Shown piece by piece: positions 1 through 9,021 of a stretch of DNA of 64,000 bases (positions within the stretch are counted from its first letter, which is position 1; every line of letters starts with the position of its first letter). Under the pieces are notes generated by a model. It saw only the letters and a program-made list of their open reading frames with translations, was not told where the DNA came from and did no database searches. Source of the DNA: Nocardia sp. BMG51109 (GTDB taxonomy: Bacteria; Actinomycetota; Actinomycetes; Mycobacteriales; Mycobacteriaceae); contig NZ_JAFQ01000004.1 in the NCBI RefSeq assembly GCF_000526215.1, positions 1,860,001 to 1,924,000 on the forward strand, written 5' to 3'. The translations under genes were made by a program, and so were the position numbers.

Positions 1-16
1 CCGTATGCGGGTTCAT
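1..16 (-). CDS. Possible start of a leftward gene running off the window
   Basis: An ATG at 16-14 on the minus strand is preceded by GAGGTGG with about seven bases of spacing, a good ribosome-binding site. Only five codons (MNPHT) remain in the window, so nothing can be said about the product. It could equally be chance. Confidence 0.3.
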
Positions 17-83
17 AGCACCACCTCGAACGTTCCGCGCTCATTCCAACGTAGCGCGGACCACAGTCGTGCGGTGGTAATTC

Positions 84-100
84 GCCCCGCGCGGCGGGGC
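84..100. other. Small perfect hairpin
   Basis: GCCCCGC (84-90) and GCGGGGC (94-100) pair perfectly around a 3-nt loop. It lies beyond the fadB terminator and before the possible edge gene. Its role is unknown; it could add to termination or belong to the promoter region of the edge gene. Confidence 0.3.
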
Positions 101-134
101 TGACCGGCCCGGACGAAACCCCTTCGGACACAGC

Positions 135-170
135 ACGGCCCGGACCACGAAAACCCGTGATCCGGGCCGT
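135..170 (-). terminator. Terminator of the fadA-fadB operon
   Basis: Arms 135-149 and 156-170 form a 15-bp stem in the leftward transcript; the single C/A mismatch of the plus strand becomes a G-U wobble in that RNA. The six-nucleotide loop reads GGUUUU. It starts about 50 bases after the fadB stop codon. There is no long U tract, which is common in high-GC actinobacteria. Confidence 0.7.
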
Positions 171-189
171 ACCTGCGTACGAGGAGCGT

Positions 190-210
190 CCCGGCACCCG
201 AGGTGCCGGG
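190..210 (-). terminator. Second hairpin just after the fadB stop
   Basis: A perfect 9-bp inverted repeat (CCCGGCACC, then GGTGCCGGG) with a 3-nt loop begins nine bases after the fadB stop codon. With the larger hairpin at 135-170 it forms a tandem termination or 3'-end-protecting structure. No U tract follows. Confidence 0.55.
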
Positions 211-219
211 ACAACGGGT

Positions 220-2367
220 CTACTTGCGCAGCGAGCTCGGCACCTCGAACCGCTTGCCGTACTTGGCGGCCAGCTCGTCGGCGCGGGCCACGAAGGCCTC
301 CTGTCCACCGGGGTAGCCGACGATGAACTGGTGCACACCACCGGTCCAGGCCGGGTAGCCGATGCCGAAGATCGAACCGATGTTGGCGTCGGCGGTGGTC
401 TCGAGCACGCCCTCGTCGAAGCACTTCTGGGTCTCGATGGCCTCGATGAACAGCTGCCGGTCGATCAGGTCCTGGAACGGGACCTTGTCTTCGGTGCCGG
501 TCTCGAAGTGCTCGCGCAGACCGGACCAGATGCCCAGGCGCTTGCCGTTCTCGTCGTACTCGTAGAAGCCGGCCTTCTCCAGCCGGCCCGGACGGCCCTC
601 ACCGACCATGTAGTCGATGACGTCCTGCGCCGGATGCCGCTCGGTGCCCAGCTTCGTATCGCCGGCCTTCGCGGCCTCCAGCGTCTCGGTGGCGATCTTC
701 TGCATGAGCTTCATGTTCAGCTCGTCCGACAGCTGCAGCGGCGCCGCCGGGTAGCCGGCCTGCAGACCCGACTGCTCGATGGTCTGCGGGTCGATGCCCT
801 CCTTCAGCATGGCGATCGCCTCGTTGACGAAGGTGCCGATCACGCGCGAGGTGAAGAAGCCGCGGCTGTCGTTGACCACGATCGGGGTCTTGCGGATCGC
901 CAGGGTGTAGTCGAACACCCGGGCCAGCGCCTCGTCGGAGGTCTTCTCACCCTTGATGATCTCCACCAGCGGCATCTTGTCGACCGGCGAGAAGAAGTGG
1001 ATGCCGATGAAGTCCTGCTCCCGCTTCACACCGGCCGCGAGACCGGTGATCGGCAGCGTGGAGGTGTTCGAGCCGAGCAGCGCGTCGGGGGTGACGATGT
1101 CCTCGATCTCCTGGAACACCTTGTGCTTGAGCTCGGTGTTCTCGAAGACCGCCTCGATCACGAAGTCGACGCCCTCGAGATCCTTGGCCTCGGCGGTCGG
1201 ATGGATGCGGTCCAGCAGCGCCTTGGACTTCTCCTCGGTGGTCCGGCCCTTGGACAGGGCCTTCTCCTCGATCTTCACCGAGTAGCCCTTGCCGCGCTCG
1301 GCCGCCTCCTGCGAGACGTCCTTCAGCACGACCTCGTACCCGGCCTTGGCCGAGACGTAGGCGATGCCCGCGCCCATCATGCCGGCGCCGAGCACGCCGA
1401 CCTTCTTGATCTCGCGCTTCGGCACGTCCTTCGGCCGCGAACCACCGTTGTTGATGGACTGCAGGTCGAAGAAGAACGCCTGGATCATGTTCTTCGCGAC
1501 CGGGCCGGTGAGCAGGTTGACGAAGTAGCGCGACTCGATCAGCGAGGCGTTGTCGAAGTCGACCTGCGCGCCCTCGATGGCGGCGGACATGATGTTCTTC
1601 GGGGCCGGCATGTTGGCGCCCTTGAGCTGCTTGCGCAGGTTCGCCGGGAAGGCCGGGAGGTTCGCGGCCAGCGACGGGCTGGACGGTGTGCCGCCCGGGA
1701 TCTTGTAGCCCTTGACGTCCCAGGGCTGCACGCCCTTGTCGGGGTTGGCCTTGATCCACGCCTTGGCGGCCGGGACCAGCTCCTCGATCGAGCCGACGAC
1801 CTCGTCGACCAGGCCGATGCCCTTGGCCTTCTCGGCGTCGAACTCCTTGCCCTCCAGCAGGATCTGCAGCAGCGCGCTCTGGATGCCGAACATGCGCACG
1901 GTGCGGGTGACGCCGCCACCGGCCGGCAGCAGGCCCAGCTTCACCTCGGGCAGGCCGATCTTGAGGCCCTTCACGTCGGCGGCGATGCGGTGGTGGGTGG
2001 CCAGCGTGATCTCCAGGCCGCCACCGAGGGCGGCGCCGTTGACGGCGGAGACGACCGGCTTGCCCAGCTGCTCCAGGCGGCGCAGCGCGGACTTGATCTC
2101 GGTCAGCTCGTCCATCAGGGCCTGGGCGTCGTTCGGGCCGACGTGCATCATGTTCTTCAAGTCGCCGCCGGCGAAGAACGTCTTCTTCGCGGAGGTGATG
2201 ACGACACCGGCGATGTCGTCCTTCTCGGCCTCCAGCCGATCGACGGTGGCCGTCATCGACTTCTTGTAGAGCTCGTTCATCGTGTTGGCGCCCTGGTTCG
2301 GGTCGTCCATGGTCAACACGACGATGCCGTCGGCGTCCTTCTCCCAGGCAATCATGTTGTCGGTCAT
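220..2367 (-). CDS. fadB: Fatty acid oxidation complex alpha subunit (enoyl-CoA hydratase / 3-hydroxyacyl-CoA dehydrogenase)
   Basis: This 715-residue protein carries two steps of beta-oxidation: hydration of enoyl-CoA and NAD-dependent oxidation of 3-hydroxyacyl-CoA. The N-terminal crotonase domain (about residues 1-190) keeps both glutamate regions, GGGLEITLA and LPEVKLGLLPAGGG. A Rossmann fold starts near residue 319 (KKVGVLGAGMMGAGIA), and IGIHFFSPVDKM carries the dehydrogenase histidine; two C-terminal 3HCDH segments follow. The length is close to the roughly 720 residues of mycobacterial FadB. The ATG at 2367 has AGGAGAG about 11 bases upstream and follows fadA by 32 bases on the same strand, so the two are co-transcribed and should form one trifunctional complex. 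Two hairpins follow the stop codon. Confidence 0.95.
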   Translation of the reverse strand: MTDNMIAWEKDADGIVVLTMDDPNQGANTMNELYKKSMTATVDRLEAEKDDIAGVVITSAKKTFFAGGDLKNMMHVGPNDAQALMDELTEIKSALRRLEQLGKPVVSAVNGAALGGGLEITLATHHRIAADVKGLKIGLPEVKLGLLPAGGGVTRTVRMFGIQSALLQILLEGKEFDAEKAKGIGLVDEVVGSIEELVPAAKAWIKANPDKGVQPWDVKGYKIPGGTPSSPSLAANLPAFPANLRKQLKGANMPAPKNIMSAAIEGAQVDFDNASLIESRYFVNLLTGPVAKNMIQAFFFDLQSINNGGSRPKDVPKREIKKVGVLGAGMMGAGIAYVSAKAGYEVVLKDVSQEAAERGKGYSVKIEEKALSKGRTTEEKSKALLDRIHPTAEAKDLEGVDFVIEAVFENTELKHKVFQEIEDIVTPDALLGSNTSTLPITGLAAGVKREQDFIGIHFFSPVDKMPLVEIIKGEKTSDEALARVFDYTLAIRKTPIVVNDSRGFFTSRVIGTFVNEAIAMLKEGIDPQTIEQSGLQAGYPAAPLQLSDELNMKLMQKIATETLEAAKAGDTKLGTERHPAQDVIDYMVGEGRPGRLEKAGFYEYDENGKRLGIWSGLREHFETGTEDKVPFQDLIDRQLFIEAIETQKCFDEGVLETTADANIGSIFGIGYPAWTGGVHQFIVGYPGGQEAFVARADELAAKYGKRFEVPSSLRK

Positions 2368-2399
2368 GTGTTTTCGTCTCTCCTGTGAGTCTCGGGGCG

Positions 2400-3611
<1,212 letters not shown>

Positions 3612-3948
3612 AACGGAGTCATTCCTTCCTTAAGGCTGAGGCGACACCGCAGTGCCCGGCATCGCCGCAGGTAACCTCGCCGACCGGTCATGCGACCGAC
3701 CGTGTTCGTTGTGCGGTGCTCTCCCGGGGGCCCTGCGTGGGTTACACAGGCCGGGGCCTCCGGGACCGTCGCTCGCACCGCGTGTTGACGCTGTACAAAC
3801 GTCGGCACGCACCGGCCCACGCACGCTCCGGCCGCCCGTATGCCCGGGCACACCATAGAACCTCGTAGCACCGCTGCTGACGACCACCCGTTCATAGTAC
3901 AGCCGGATGCGAACTCCGGTTAACTTAAGGTCGTCGGGCGGGTGTCTG
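3612..3948 (-). promoter_or_regulatory. Intergenic region between dnaX and fadA
   Basis: This gap lies after the 3' end of dnaX and before the start of fadA, both leftward. It should contain the fadA promoter, but I could not fix a convincing -10/-35 pair. A CCGGA/TCCGG hairpin with a 7-base loop at 3903-3919 could weakly terminate dnaX. I see no tRNA or small RNA. Confidence 0.3.
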
Positions 3949-6900
3949 TCAACCCTCCAGCCGTGTGGCGCCCAACTCAGCCGTCAGCAACTCCAAGGCC
4001 ACCTCATCGGGGTCGCGGCGGTCGCCCGGCGGGGCCGGGCGGGCCGACTCCGCGAGCATCTCCTGCTCCTCCTCCGCCGTCGACGCAGGTGGGACACTGT
4101 CATAACCTACCGGCGAGTAGTCGGCAGGGCCGGGATCCTCGGGCAGATCCGGGCCGTCCGGCAGCGGTATGGAGTCGTCCGGCGGGGAATCGGAGTCGTC
4201 GGCGGGCGCGGAGCGAGTGCCGGAATCGGCGGCCGCCGGGCCCGACTCACGGCCGCGCGCCGCGGGCGCATCGGCCGGAGTTTCCGGATTCGCCGCCTTC
4301 GTCCGACTCGGACGGGTGTAGCGCGGGGGCTCGGACTGCACCGGGGTAGCGCCGCGCGCGGGACCTCCAGCACCGGGTGCGGGACCGGCGGAGCCGCGAT
4401 TCGCCTGCGCGGGGTTCGGCGCCCGGCCCTCGCCCGAGCCGACCTCCCAGCGCACGCCGAACTCGCGGCCCAGCACCGCATGCACCGCCGCCTGCACGGC
4501 CTCGACATACTTCGGATTCGACAGTCGCTGCGCCAAGGGCGCGTGCTGATGCGCGAACACGATGGTGTCGCCGTCCACCCGCGCCACCGACGCCCCCGAC
4601 AGCAGCGCATGCACGGCGGCCCCGAACTCCCGCACCTTGGCCCGGATCTCCCCCCACTGCGCCTCGATCTCGTGCACGAGATCGCCCGCGGGCGCGGGCG
4701 ACGGCGCGTCCGCCGCCTCGACCGGCCCACCGGAAGAGGAGCCGGCCCCCGGTTCGGAACCCGCCTCGCCCGGATCGGCCGCCGCCGCCGTGCCGCTTGC
4801 GTCCTGGCCCGGAACCGATTGCGCCATATCGGCGTTCGCGGCACCGCTGACACCCGCTACGGTGTCACTCGAATCATCCTGGAGCACCGGAGATTCGGTA
4901 CTCGGCCGAACCGCGTCGGCTGCGGCGACACCGGGGGCCCCGGAGGCGGAATCCGAGGACGTGCCGGCGGGCCGCGACACCGAATCCGCTCCGAAATCAC
5001 CCGCGCCGGCCACCGAATCGGCAGGCCCCCCTGGGGAACCCGGCTGGATACCGTGATCGAGACCGACGGAATCGTCCGGTGACGGATCGGCGGGTACACC
5101 GCCGCGACCCTCATCCACCGACGAATCCTGCTGCGCGGAGACCATATCGGGGGCGACGCCCGAGGGCCGCCCGCCCGATTGCGGCGCTGCCGCGGAATTG
5201 CCCGAACCGGTCGTCGAATCGTCCTGCGCCCCTGCGGAGCCGGGTCGCACATCCTGGTTGCCGGAGGCCGCGCGGCCGCTCCCGCCTGCGGTAGCACCGT
5301 CCTGCCCGGGCAACTCGGCCGCGGGCACAGATGCCTCGGCACCGGACTGCGCGTCCCGGTCCTCCGACCGCGCCCCGGACCGATCGGCTCGTCCGGCCGA
5401 CTGCGACCCCGCCCTGGGAGCAGACGGCTCAGCGCCGGATTGTCCGTCTCGGCCCTCCGACCGCGCCCCGGCCCGGGGAGCAGACGGGTCGGAGCCGGGT
5501 TGTCCGTCTCGGCCCTCCGGCTGCACCCCGGCCGAGGTGTCTTCCGGCGAGGCGGCGGGGGTATCGGAGCCGGCGGGCGATTCGACCGTGTCGGCAGCCG
5601 TGGCGGTGCCGAGGCCGTCCGCACGACGAACCTGTTGCGCCGCATCCTGTTCCGCATGCGACGCCGAGCCGGACGTGGGCGACGGTACCTCGAGCGCGGG
5701 ATCGGCAGCCGTTACGCCCCCGTCCGCTTCGGCCGGAGAATCGCCCGGTACCCGGCCCTGTTGCGGTCCCCCGTCCTCCGGCCCGGCGGGGGTCTGCGCG
5801 CGCTGTGCCGGGTGAGGTCGCTGTTCGGTGGCCTGTGCGGCACCCGATTGCCGGACATCGGATGATCGTGTGCCGCTATCCGTCTTCGCGGGCGACGACT
5901 CCCCCGGGTGGCCCGGTTGCACCGATCCGGTGACGCTCCCGGAGCCTCCGGGCGATTCCCCTGTGCGGCCGGCTCCCGCCGAACCGCCGGTGCCCTCCGA
6001 ACCCGCGGCCGTAGACCGTTCCGGACGTGTGGCCCCCGCCGAATCGCCGGCATCACGCGGCCCGGCACCCTCCGGACCACCGCGCTGCGCCGAACCGGTG
6101 CCCGACTGTGCCGGGTCACCGGACTTTTCGGCACGTATCGCCGCCAGCGCCTCGGCGCCGCGGCGGCGGCTGCCGCCGGAGGACGCCGTGGTTTCGGCCG
6201 TCGACCCCGGCGCGCCGGTTCCGGCGGACGGAGCCCCGCCACCTGCGGCGCGAGATCCTCCTCCGGATCCCGGGCCGCCGCCGGAGGCGGGCGGGAGGGC
6301 ACCGCCGGCCACTCCGCGCTCCAGGCGCTCCAGGCGTTGCAGGGTGGCGGATTCGGTATCGGAGACCGAGGGCAGCAGCATGCGGGCGCAGACGACCTCG
6401 AGCAGCAGGCGCGGGGCGGTGGCACCGCGCATTTCGCCCAGGCCCTCGTGCAGCAACTCGGCATAGCGGGTCAGGGTGCCGGGGCCGATGCGGGCGGCCT
6501 GGTCGCGCATGCGGTCGAGCACGTCGCCGGGGCCGGTGACCAGGTTGCGGTCGGCCGCGTCGGGCACCGCGCGGAGCAGGATCAGGTCACGCATCCGCTC
6601 CAGCAGATCGGTGGCGAAGCGGCGCGGATCGTGCCCCGCCTCGACCACCCTGTCGACGGTGCCGAACAGCGCGGCGCCGTCGTCGCCCGCCAGCGCCTCG
6701 ACGGCCTCATCGATCAGGGCGATATCGGTGACGCCGAGCAGCGCGAGCGCGCGCTGGTAGGTGATGCCCTCGGGGCCGGCGCCGGCCAGCAACTGGTCCA
6801 GCACGCTCAGGCTGTCTCGCGGGGAACCCCCGCCGGCCCGGATGACCAGCGGGTAGACCGCCTCCTCGACCGCCACGCCCTCCTGCTCGCAGATCGTGCC

Positions 6901-7458
6901 GAGCAGGCCGCGCATCGTCGCCGGGGGCAGCAGGCGGAACGGATAGTGATGGGTGCGCGAGCGAATCGTCGGCAGCACCTTGTCGGGCTCGGTGGTGGCG
7001 AAGACGAAGATCAGATGGGCGGGCGGCTCCTCGACGATCTTGAGCAGCGCGTTGAAGCCGGCCGTGGTGACCATGTGCGCCTCGTCGACGATGAACACCC
7101 GATAGCGGGACTCGGCCGGCGCGTAGAAGGCCCGGTCGCGCAGCTCGCGGGTGTCGTCGACGCCGCCGTGGCTCGCCGCGTCGAGCTCGACGACATCGAG
7201 ATTGCCCGGGCCGCCCGGTGCCAGCGCCACGCAGGACGAACACACCCCGCACGGCCGCGACGTCGGGCCCTCGACGCAGTTCAGCGAGCGCGCCAGGATG
7301 CGCGCCGAGGAGGTCTTGCCGCAACCGCGCGGGCCGGAGAACAGGTAGGCATGACTGATCCGCCCGGTGTCGAGCGCGGTGCTCAGCGGATCGGTGACGT
7401 GCTCCTGCCCCACCACCTCTGCGAACGTTGCCGGTCGGTACTTCCGGTACAGAGCCAC
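3949..7458 (-). CDS. dnaX: DNA polymerase III subunits gamma and tau, with a giant disordered linker
   Basis: This is the clamp-loader ATPase of the replisome. The start is GTG at 7458, giving VALYRKYRPATF, the conserved DnaX N-terminus. The Walker A is GPRGCGKTSSARIL, the zinc-binding segment contains CVEGPTSRPCGVCSSC, and the Walker B-like segment is VFIVDEAHM. The AAA+ and collar domains occupy about residues 1-375. A tau-type domain (EIEAQWGEIRAKVREFG to about GVRWEVGSGEG) lies near residues 920-1010. Between them is a Ser/Gly/Ala/Asp/Pro-rich linker of about 545 residues with internal repeats, and the tail beyond the tau domain is also proline-rich. At 1169 residues it is far longer than typical actinobacterial DnaX proteins of roughly 580-800. 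It appears to be a single-gene transcript, with fadA downstream. Confidence 0.93.
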   Translation of the reverse strand: MALYRKYRPATFAEVVGQEHVTDPLSTALDTGRISHAYLFSGPRGCGKTSSARILARSLNCVEGPTSRPCGVCSSCVALAPGGPGNLDVVELDAASHGGVDDTRELRDRAFYAPAESRYRVFIVDEAHMVTTAGFNALLKIVEEPPAHLIFVFATTEPDKVLPTIRSRTHHYPFRLLPPATMRGLLGTICEQEGVAVEEAVYPLVIRAGGGSPRDSLSVLDQLLAGAGPEGITYQRALALLGVTDIALIDEAVEALAGDDGAALFGTVDRVVEAGHDPRRFATDLLERMRDLILLRAVPDAADRNLVTGPGDVLDRMRDQAARIGPGTLTRYAELLHEGLGEMRGATAPRLLLEVVCARMLLPSVSDTESATLQRLERLERGVAGGALPPASGGGPGSGGGSRAAGGGAPSAGTGAPGSTAETTASSGGSRRRGAEALAAIRAEKSGDPAQSGTGSAQRGGPEGAGPRDAGDSAGATRPERSTAAGSEGTGGSAGAGRTGESPGGSGSVTGSVQPGHPGESSPAKTDSGTRSSDVRQSGAAQATEQRPHPAQRAQTPAGPEDGGPQQGRVPGDSPAEADGGVTAADPALEVPSPTSGSASHAEQDAAQQVRRADGLGTATAADTVESPAGSDTPAASPEDTSAGVQPEGRDGQPGSDPSAPRAGARSEGRDGQSGAEPSAPRAGSQSAGRADRSGARSEDRDAQSGAEASVPAAELPGQDGATAGGSGRAASGNQDVRPGSAGAQDDSTTGSGNSAAAPQSGGRPSGVAPDMVSAQQDSSVDEGRGGVPADPSPDDSVGLDHGIQPGSPGGPADSVAGAGDFGADSVSRPAGTSSDSASGAPGVAAADAVRPSTESPVLQDDSSDTVAGVSGAANADMAQSVPGQDASGTAAAADPGEAGSEPGAGSSSGGPVEAADAPSPAPAGDLVHEIEAQWGEIRAKVREFGAAVHALLSGASVARVDGDTIVFAHQHAPLAQRLSNPKYVEAVQAAVHAVLGREFGVRWEVGSGEGRAPNPAQANRGSAGPAPGAGGPARGATPVQSEPPRYTRPSRTKAANPETPADAPAARGRESGPAAADSGTRSAPADDSDSPPDDSIPLPDGPDLPEDPGPADYSPVGYDSVPPASTAEEEQEMLAESARPAPPGDRRDPDEVALELLTAELGATRLEG
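5401..5540. repeat. 60-bp tandem repeat inside dnaX
   Basis: Blocks 5401-5460 and 5461-5520 are near-identical 60-base units. Shared words include GGAGCAGACGG and TGTCCGTCTCGGCCCTCCG at the same phase. A degenerate copy precedes them (about 5341-5400) and a partial copy follows. They encode a 20-residue repeat of the type GRDGQSGAEPSAPRAGS in the DnaX linker. The period is a multiple of three, so copy-number change would keep the frame. Confidence 0.75.
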
Positions 7459-7728
7459 GGCCCGAGGGTACCGGCAAGGTGCGACAGCGCCGACCGCGTC
7501 GTCACGGCTCGCCGACCCGGGCTGCGCGATCCGCCGGCCCGGGCTGCGCGATCCATCGGCCCGGACGATGCGGAGCGGATCCGCGACCATTCCCGCAACC
7601 CGCTACAACTGCAACAACAGACCGATGAGTATGGCAGTGCCCCCAACAAATCAGATATACAACAGAATTCGTCCGACTACCGTTCTCCGGCGGTGCTCCG
7701 CAGAAAGTTCCGAACCGCCGCCCCGTTT

Positions 7729-7746
7729 GTCCGCAAAGTTGCGGAC
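7729..7746. promoter_or_regulatory. Perfect palindrome, operator-like
   Basis: GTCCGCAA and TTGCGGAC form a perfect 8-bp dyad with a 2-base centre. It sits about 220-240 bases upstream of the 7968 gene and 270 bases upstream of dnaX. The size and symmetry fit a dimeric repressor site. The regulator is unknown. Confidence 0.45.
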
Positions 7747-7840
7747 ATAACGATCCCGTAACCCGGTTGGATTTTCTTGCAATGGACTGGCTAACGTGAG
7801 TTCCGGCAACTTCGGTAGCCAAACCTTCATCAGGTTGGTG

Positions 7841-7871
7841 GCCCCGGTCGGTCCCTCATCCCGACCGGGGC
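7841..7871. other. 11-bp inverted repeat with 9-base loop
   Basis: GCCCCGGTCGG (7841-7851) and CCGACCGGGGC (7861-7871) match perfectly. It lies about 100 bases before the 7968 start, so as RNA it would be a strong 5'-leader hairpin. No U tract follows. It could be an attenuator, a terminator or a DNA site. Confidence 0.45.
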
Positions 7872-7967
7872 ACAACCAAATCCGAACCACCCGAATCCCA
7901 GCCACCGACCCCAGCGGGAGTTCTCCCCACGGCGTCACCGGGCCCTCCCGCTCCGTCCCCGGAGGAA

Positions 7968-8804
7968 ATGCCGACCGTGCCGTCGTGTGACGACATTGCC
8001 ACCGCCTGGCTTTCACAGACCGAATTCGCCGGTGACCGAACGGCGGTCGGCCTACTGAGCCGCGCGATCAGCCCGCGGGATTTCGCATTGGATCGCGATT
8101 CGCTGCCCGCGGCGGCCGCCGCCGATCCGCAGACCTCCGGCGCCATTCTGGAGTTGCTGGAGCGCGGCCAGGTTCCGACGATGGCGGCGATCCGGACGCT
8201 GATAACCCAGAACCGGGTGCGTGCCGAGGCCGAACGCATCGAACGCCTGGGAAGGCGCGCACAACGCAGTATCGATGAATTCGGCCGGGTACTGGCAACC
8301 ACCACCCACGATTACTGGGCGGAACACGGAACCGGGCCGACCCGCCGCGACATTCTGTGCACCGATCCCGTTCTCACCCTGATCCGCGAGCGCGTCGGCG
8401 ATATCGCCCCCAACGCGATCAAACATCTGTGGCTGATCGAACGCGCGCAGCGGGCCGGCTGGATCGCATTCAATGCCGAACCCCGGTCGCTGTGCGCCGC
8501 AAGGCGTTTCCATTCCGACGAATACGGCAAACGGGTCTCGCGCCGCCCGGTGAACGCGATCGGCACCGCGGTAGCCGGATTCCTCGAGACCCACGAGCGC
8601 GAGCACGGCCACCCGCCCGACTGGCCGGAGCTGGCCCGCGGCGCACACGACGACCGCGGCCGCCGGGTGTTCCACGACACCGGCGACGCCCGCGCCCAGC
8701 AGCAGTGGCTGGTCACCGCCGAATGGCTGGCCCTGCGCGACGACCGGCCGGTACCCGGACCGCGCGGGCTGCGCGCATTGACCCGCAAGCCCCGTCGACA
8801 GTAG
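7968..8804 (+). CDS. Uncharacterised 278-residue protein
   Basis: I do not recognise this family. The protein is soluble-looking, rich in Arg and Ala, and mostly helical in appearance. It has segments such as ERIERLGRRAQRSIDEFGR and a conserved-looking WAEHGTGPTRRDIL, which recalls the small winged-helix-like units of actinobacterial DNA-binding hypotheticals. There is no signal peptide or membrane segment. The ATG at 7968 has GGAGG only two bases upstream, which is too close. The in-frame GTG at 7977 has the same GGAGG about 11 bases upstream and may be the true start. It stands alone, with amt downstream on the same strand after 217 bases. Confidence 0.7.
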   Translation: MPTVPSCDDIATAWLSQTEFAGDRTAVGLLSRAISPRDFALDRDSLPAAAAADPQTSGAILELLERGQVPTMAAIRTLITQNRVRAEAERIERLGRRAQRSIDEFGRVLATTTHDYWAEHGTGPTRRDILCTDPVLTLIRERVGDIAPNAIKHLWLIERAQRAGWIAFNAEPRSLCAARRFHSDEYGKRVSRRPVNAIGTAVAGFLETHEREHGHPPDWPELARGAHDDRGRRVFHDTGDARAQQQWLVTAEWLALRDDRPVPGPRGLRALTRKPRRQ

Positions 8805-8978
8805 GGCGGCCCGCCCGTCGCATCGGCGTTGCCGTCCCCGGGCGCATAACGCGCGCCGTTATTCCGGTCGATGTGCCTTCCCCGTCGTTCCGGCGTGACG
8901 ACGGGGCCGACCCCACGCGCTGGGACGGCGGGTGTCACACCGGAGCACTGCTCGGCCGACCCCCGCGGTGAGCGTTCG

Positions 8979-8994
8979 GTAACTTCCTTGCAAC
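8979..8994 (+). promoter_or_regulatory. Putative GlnR box upstream of amt
   Basis: GTAAC, six bases, GCAAC fits the actinobacterial GlnR half-site pattern GTnAC-n6-GnAAC. It lies 28 bases before the amt start codon. A weaker match (GTCAC, six bases, GCACT) is at 8934-8949. GlnR control of ammonium transporter genes under nitrogen limitation is well established in mycobacteria and Streptomyces; the assignment here is inference from the pattern. Confidence 0.5.
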
Positions 8995-9021
8995 GCAGAA
9001 TGCGCCGGAAGGAGTTACCCC

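Larger units (their letters stand above)
7459..7967. promoter_or_regulatory. Intergenic region between divergent dnaX and the 7968 gene
   Basis: This 509-base divergent gap is less GC-rich in 7610-7800. It holds a 17-bp direct repeat (CCCGGGCTGCGCGATCC at 7516-7532 and 7538-7554, period 22), a perfect palindrome at 7729-7746 and an 11-bp inverted repeat at 7841-7871. I looked for the SRP RNA gene that lies near dnaX in mycobacteria and did not find its conserved core here. The promoters of both flanking genes must lie in this stretch. Confidence 0.4.

Noticed and set aside
157..2388. Long open frame on the plus strand opposite fadB
   Set aside because: It is the antisense shadow of fadB caused by high GC; its translation is low-complexity (Val/Asp/Leu/Gly/Arg) with no domain, while the minus strand gives a complete FadB.
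5331..5540. Recombination or mobile repeat in dnaX
   Set aside because: The repeat keeps the reading frame and matches the low-complexity linker, so simple tandem duplication is enough.
7459..7967. SRP RNA gene next to dnaX
   Set aside because: The conserved GGAAGGAAGCAGC-type core of the small SRP RNA is not present on either strand of the gap.
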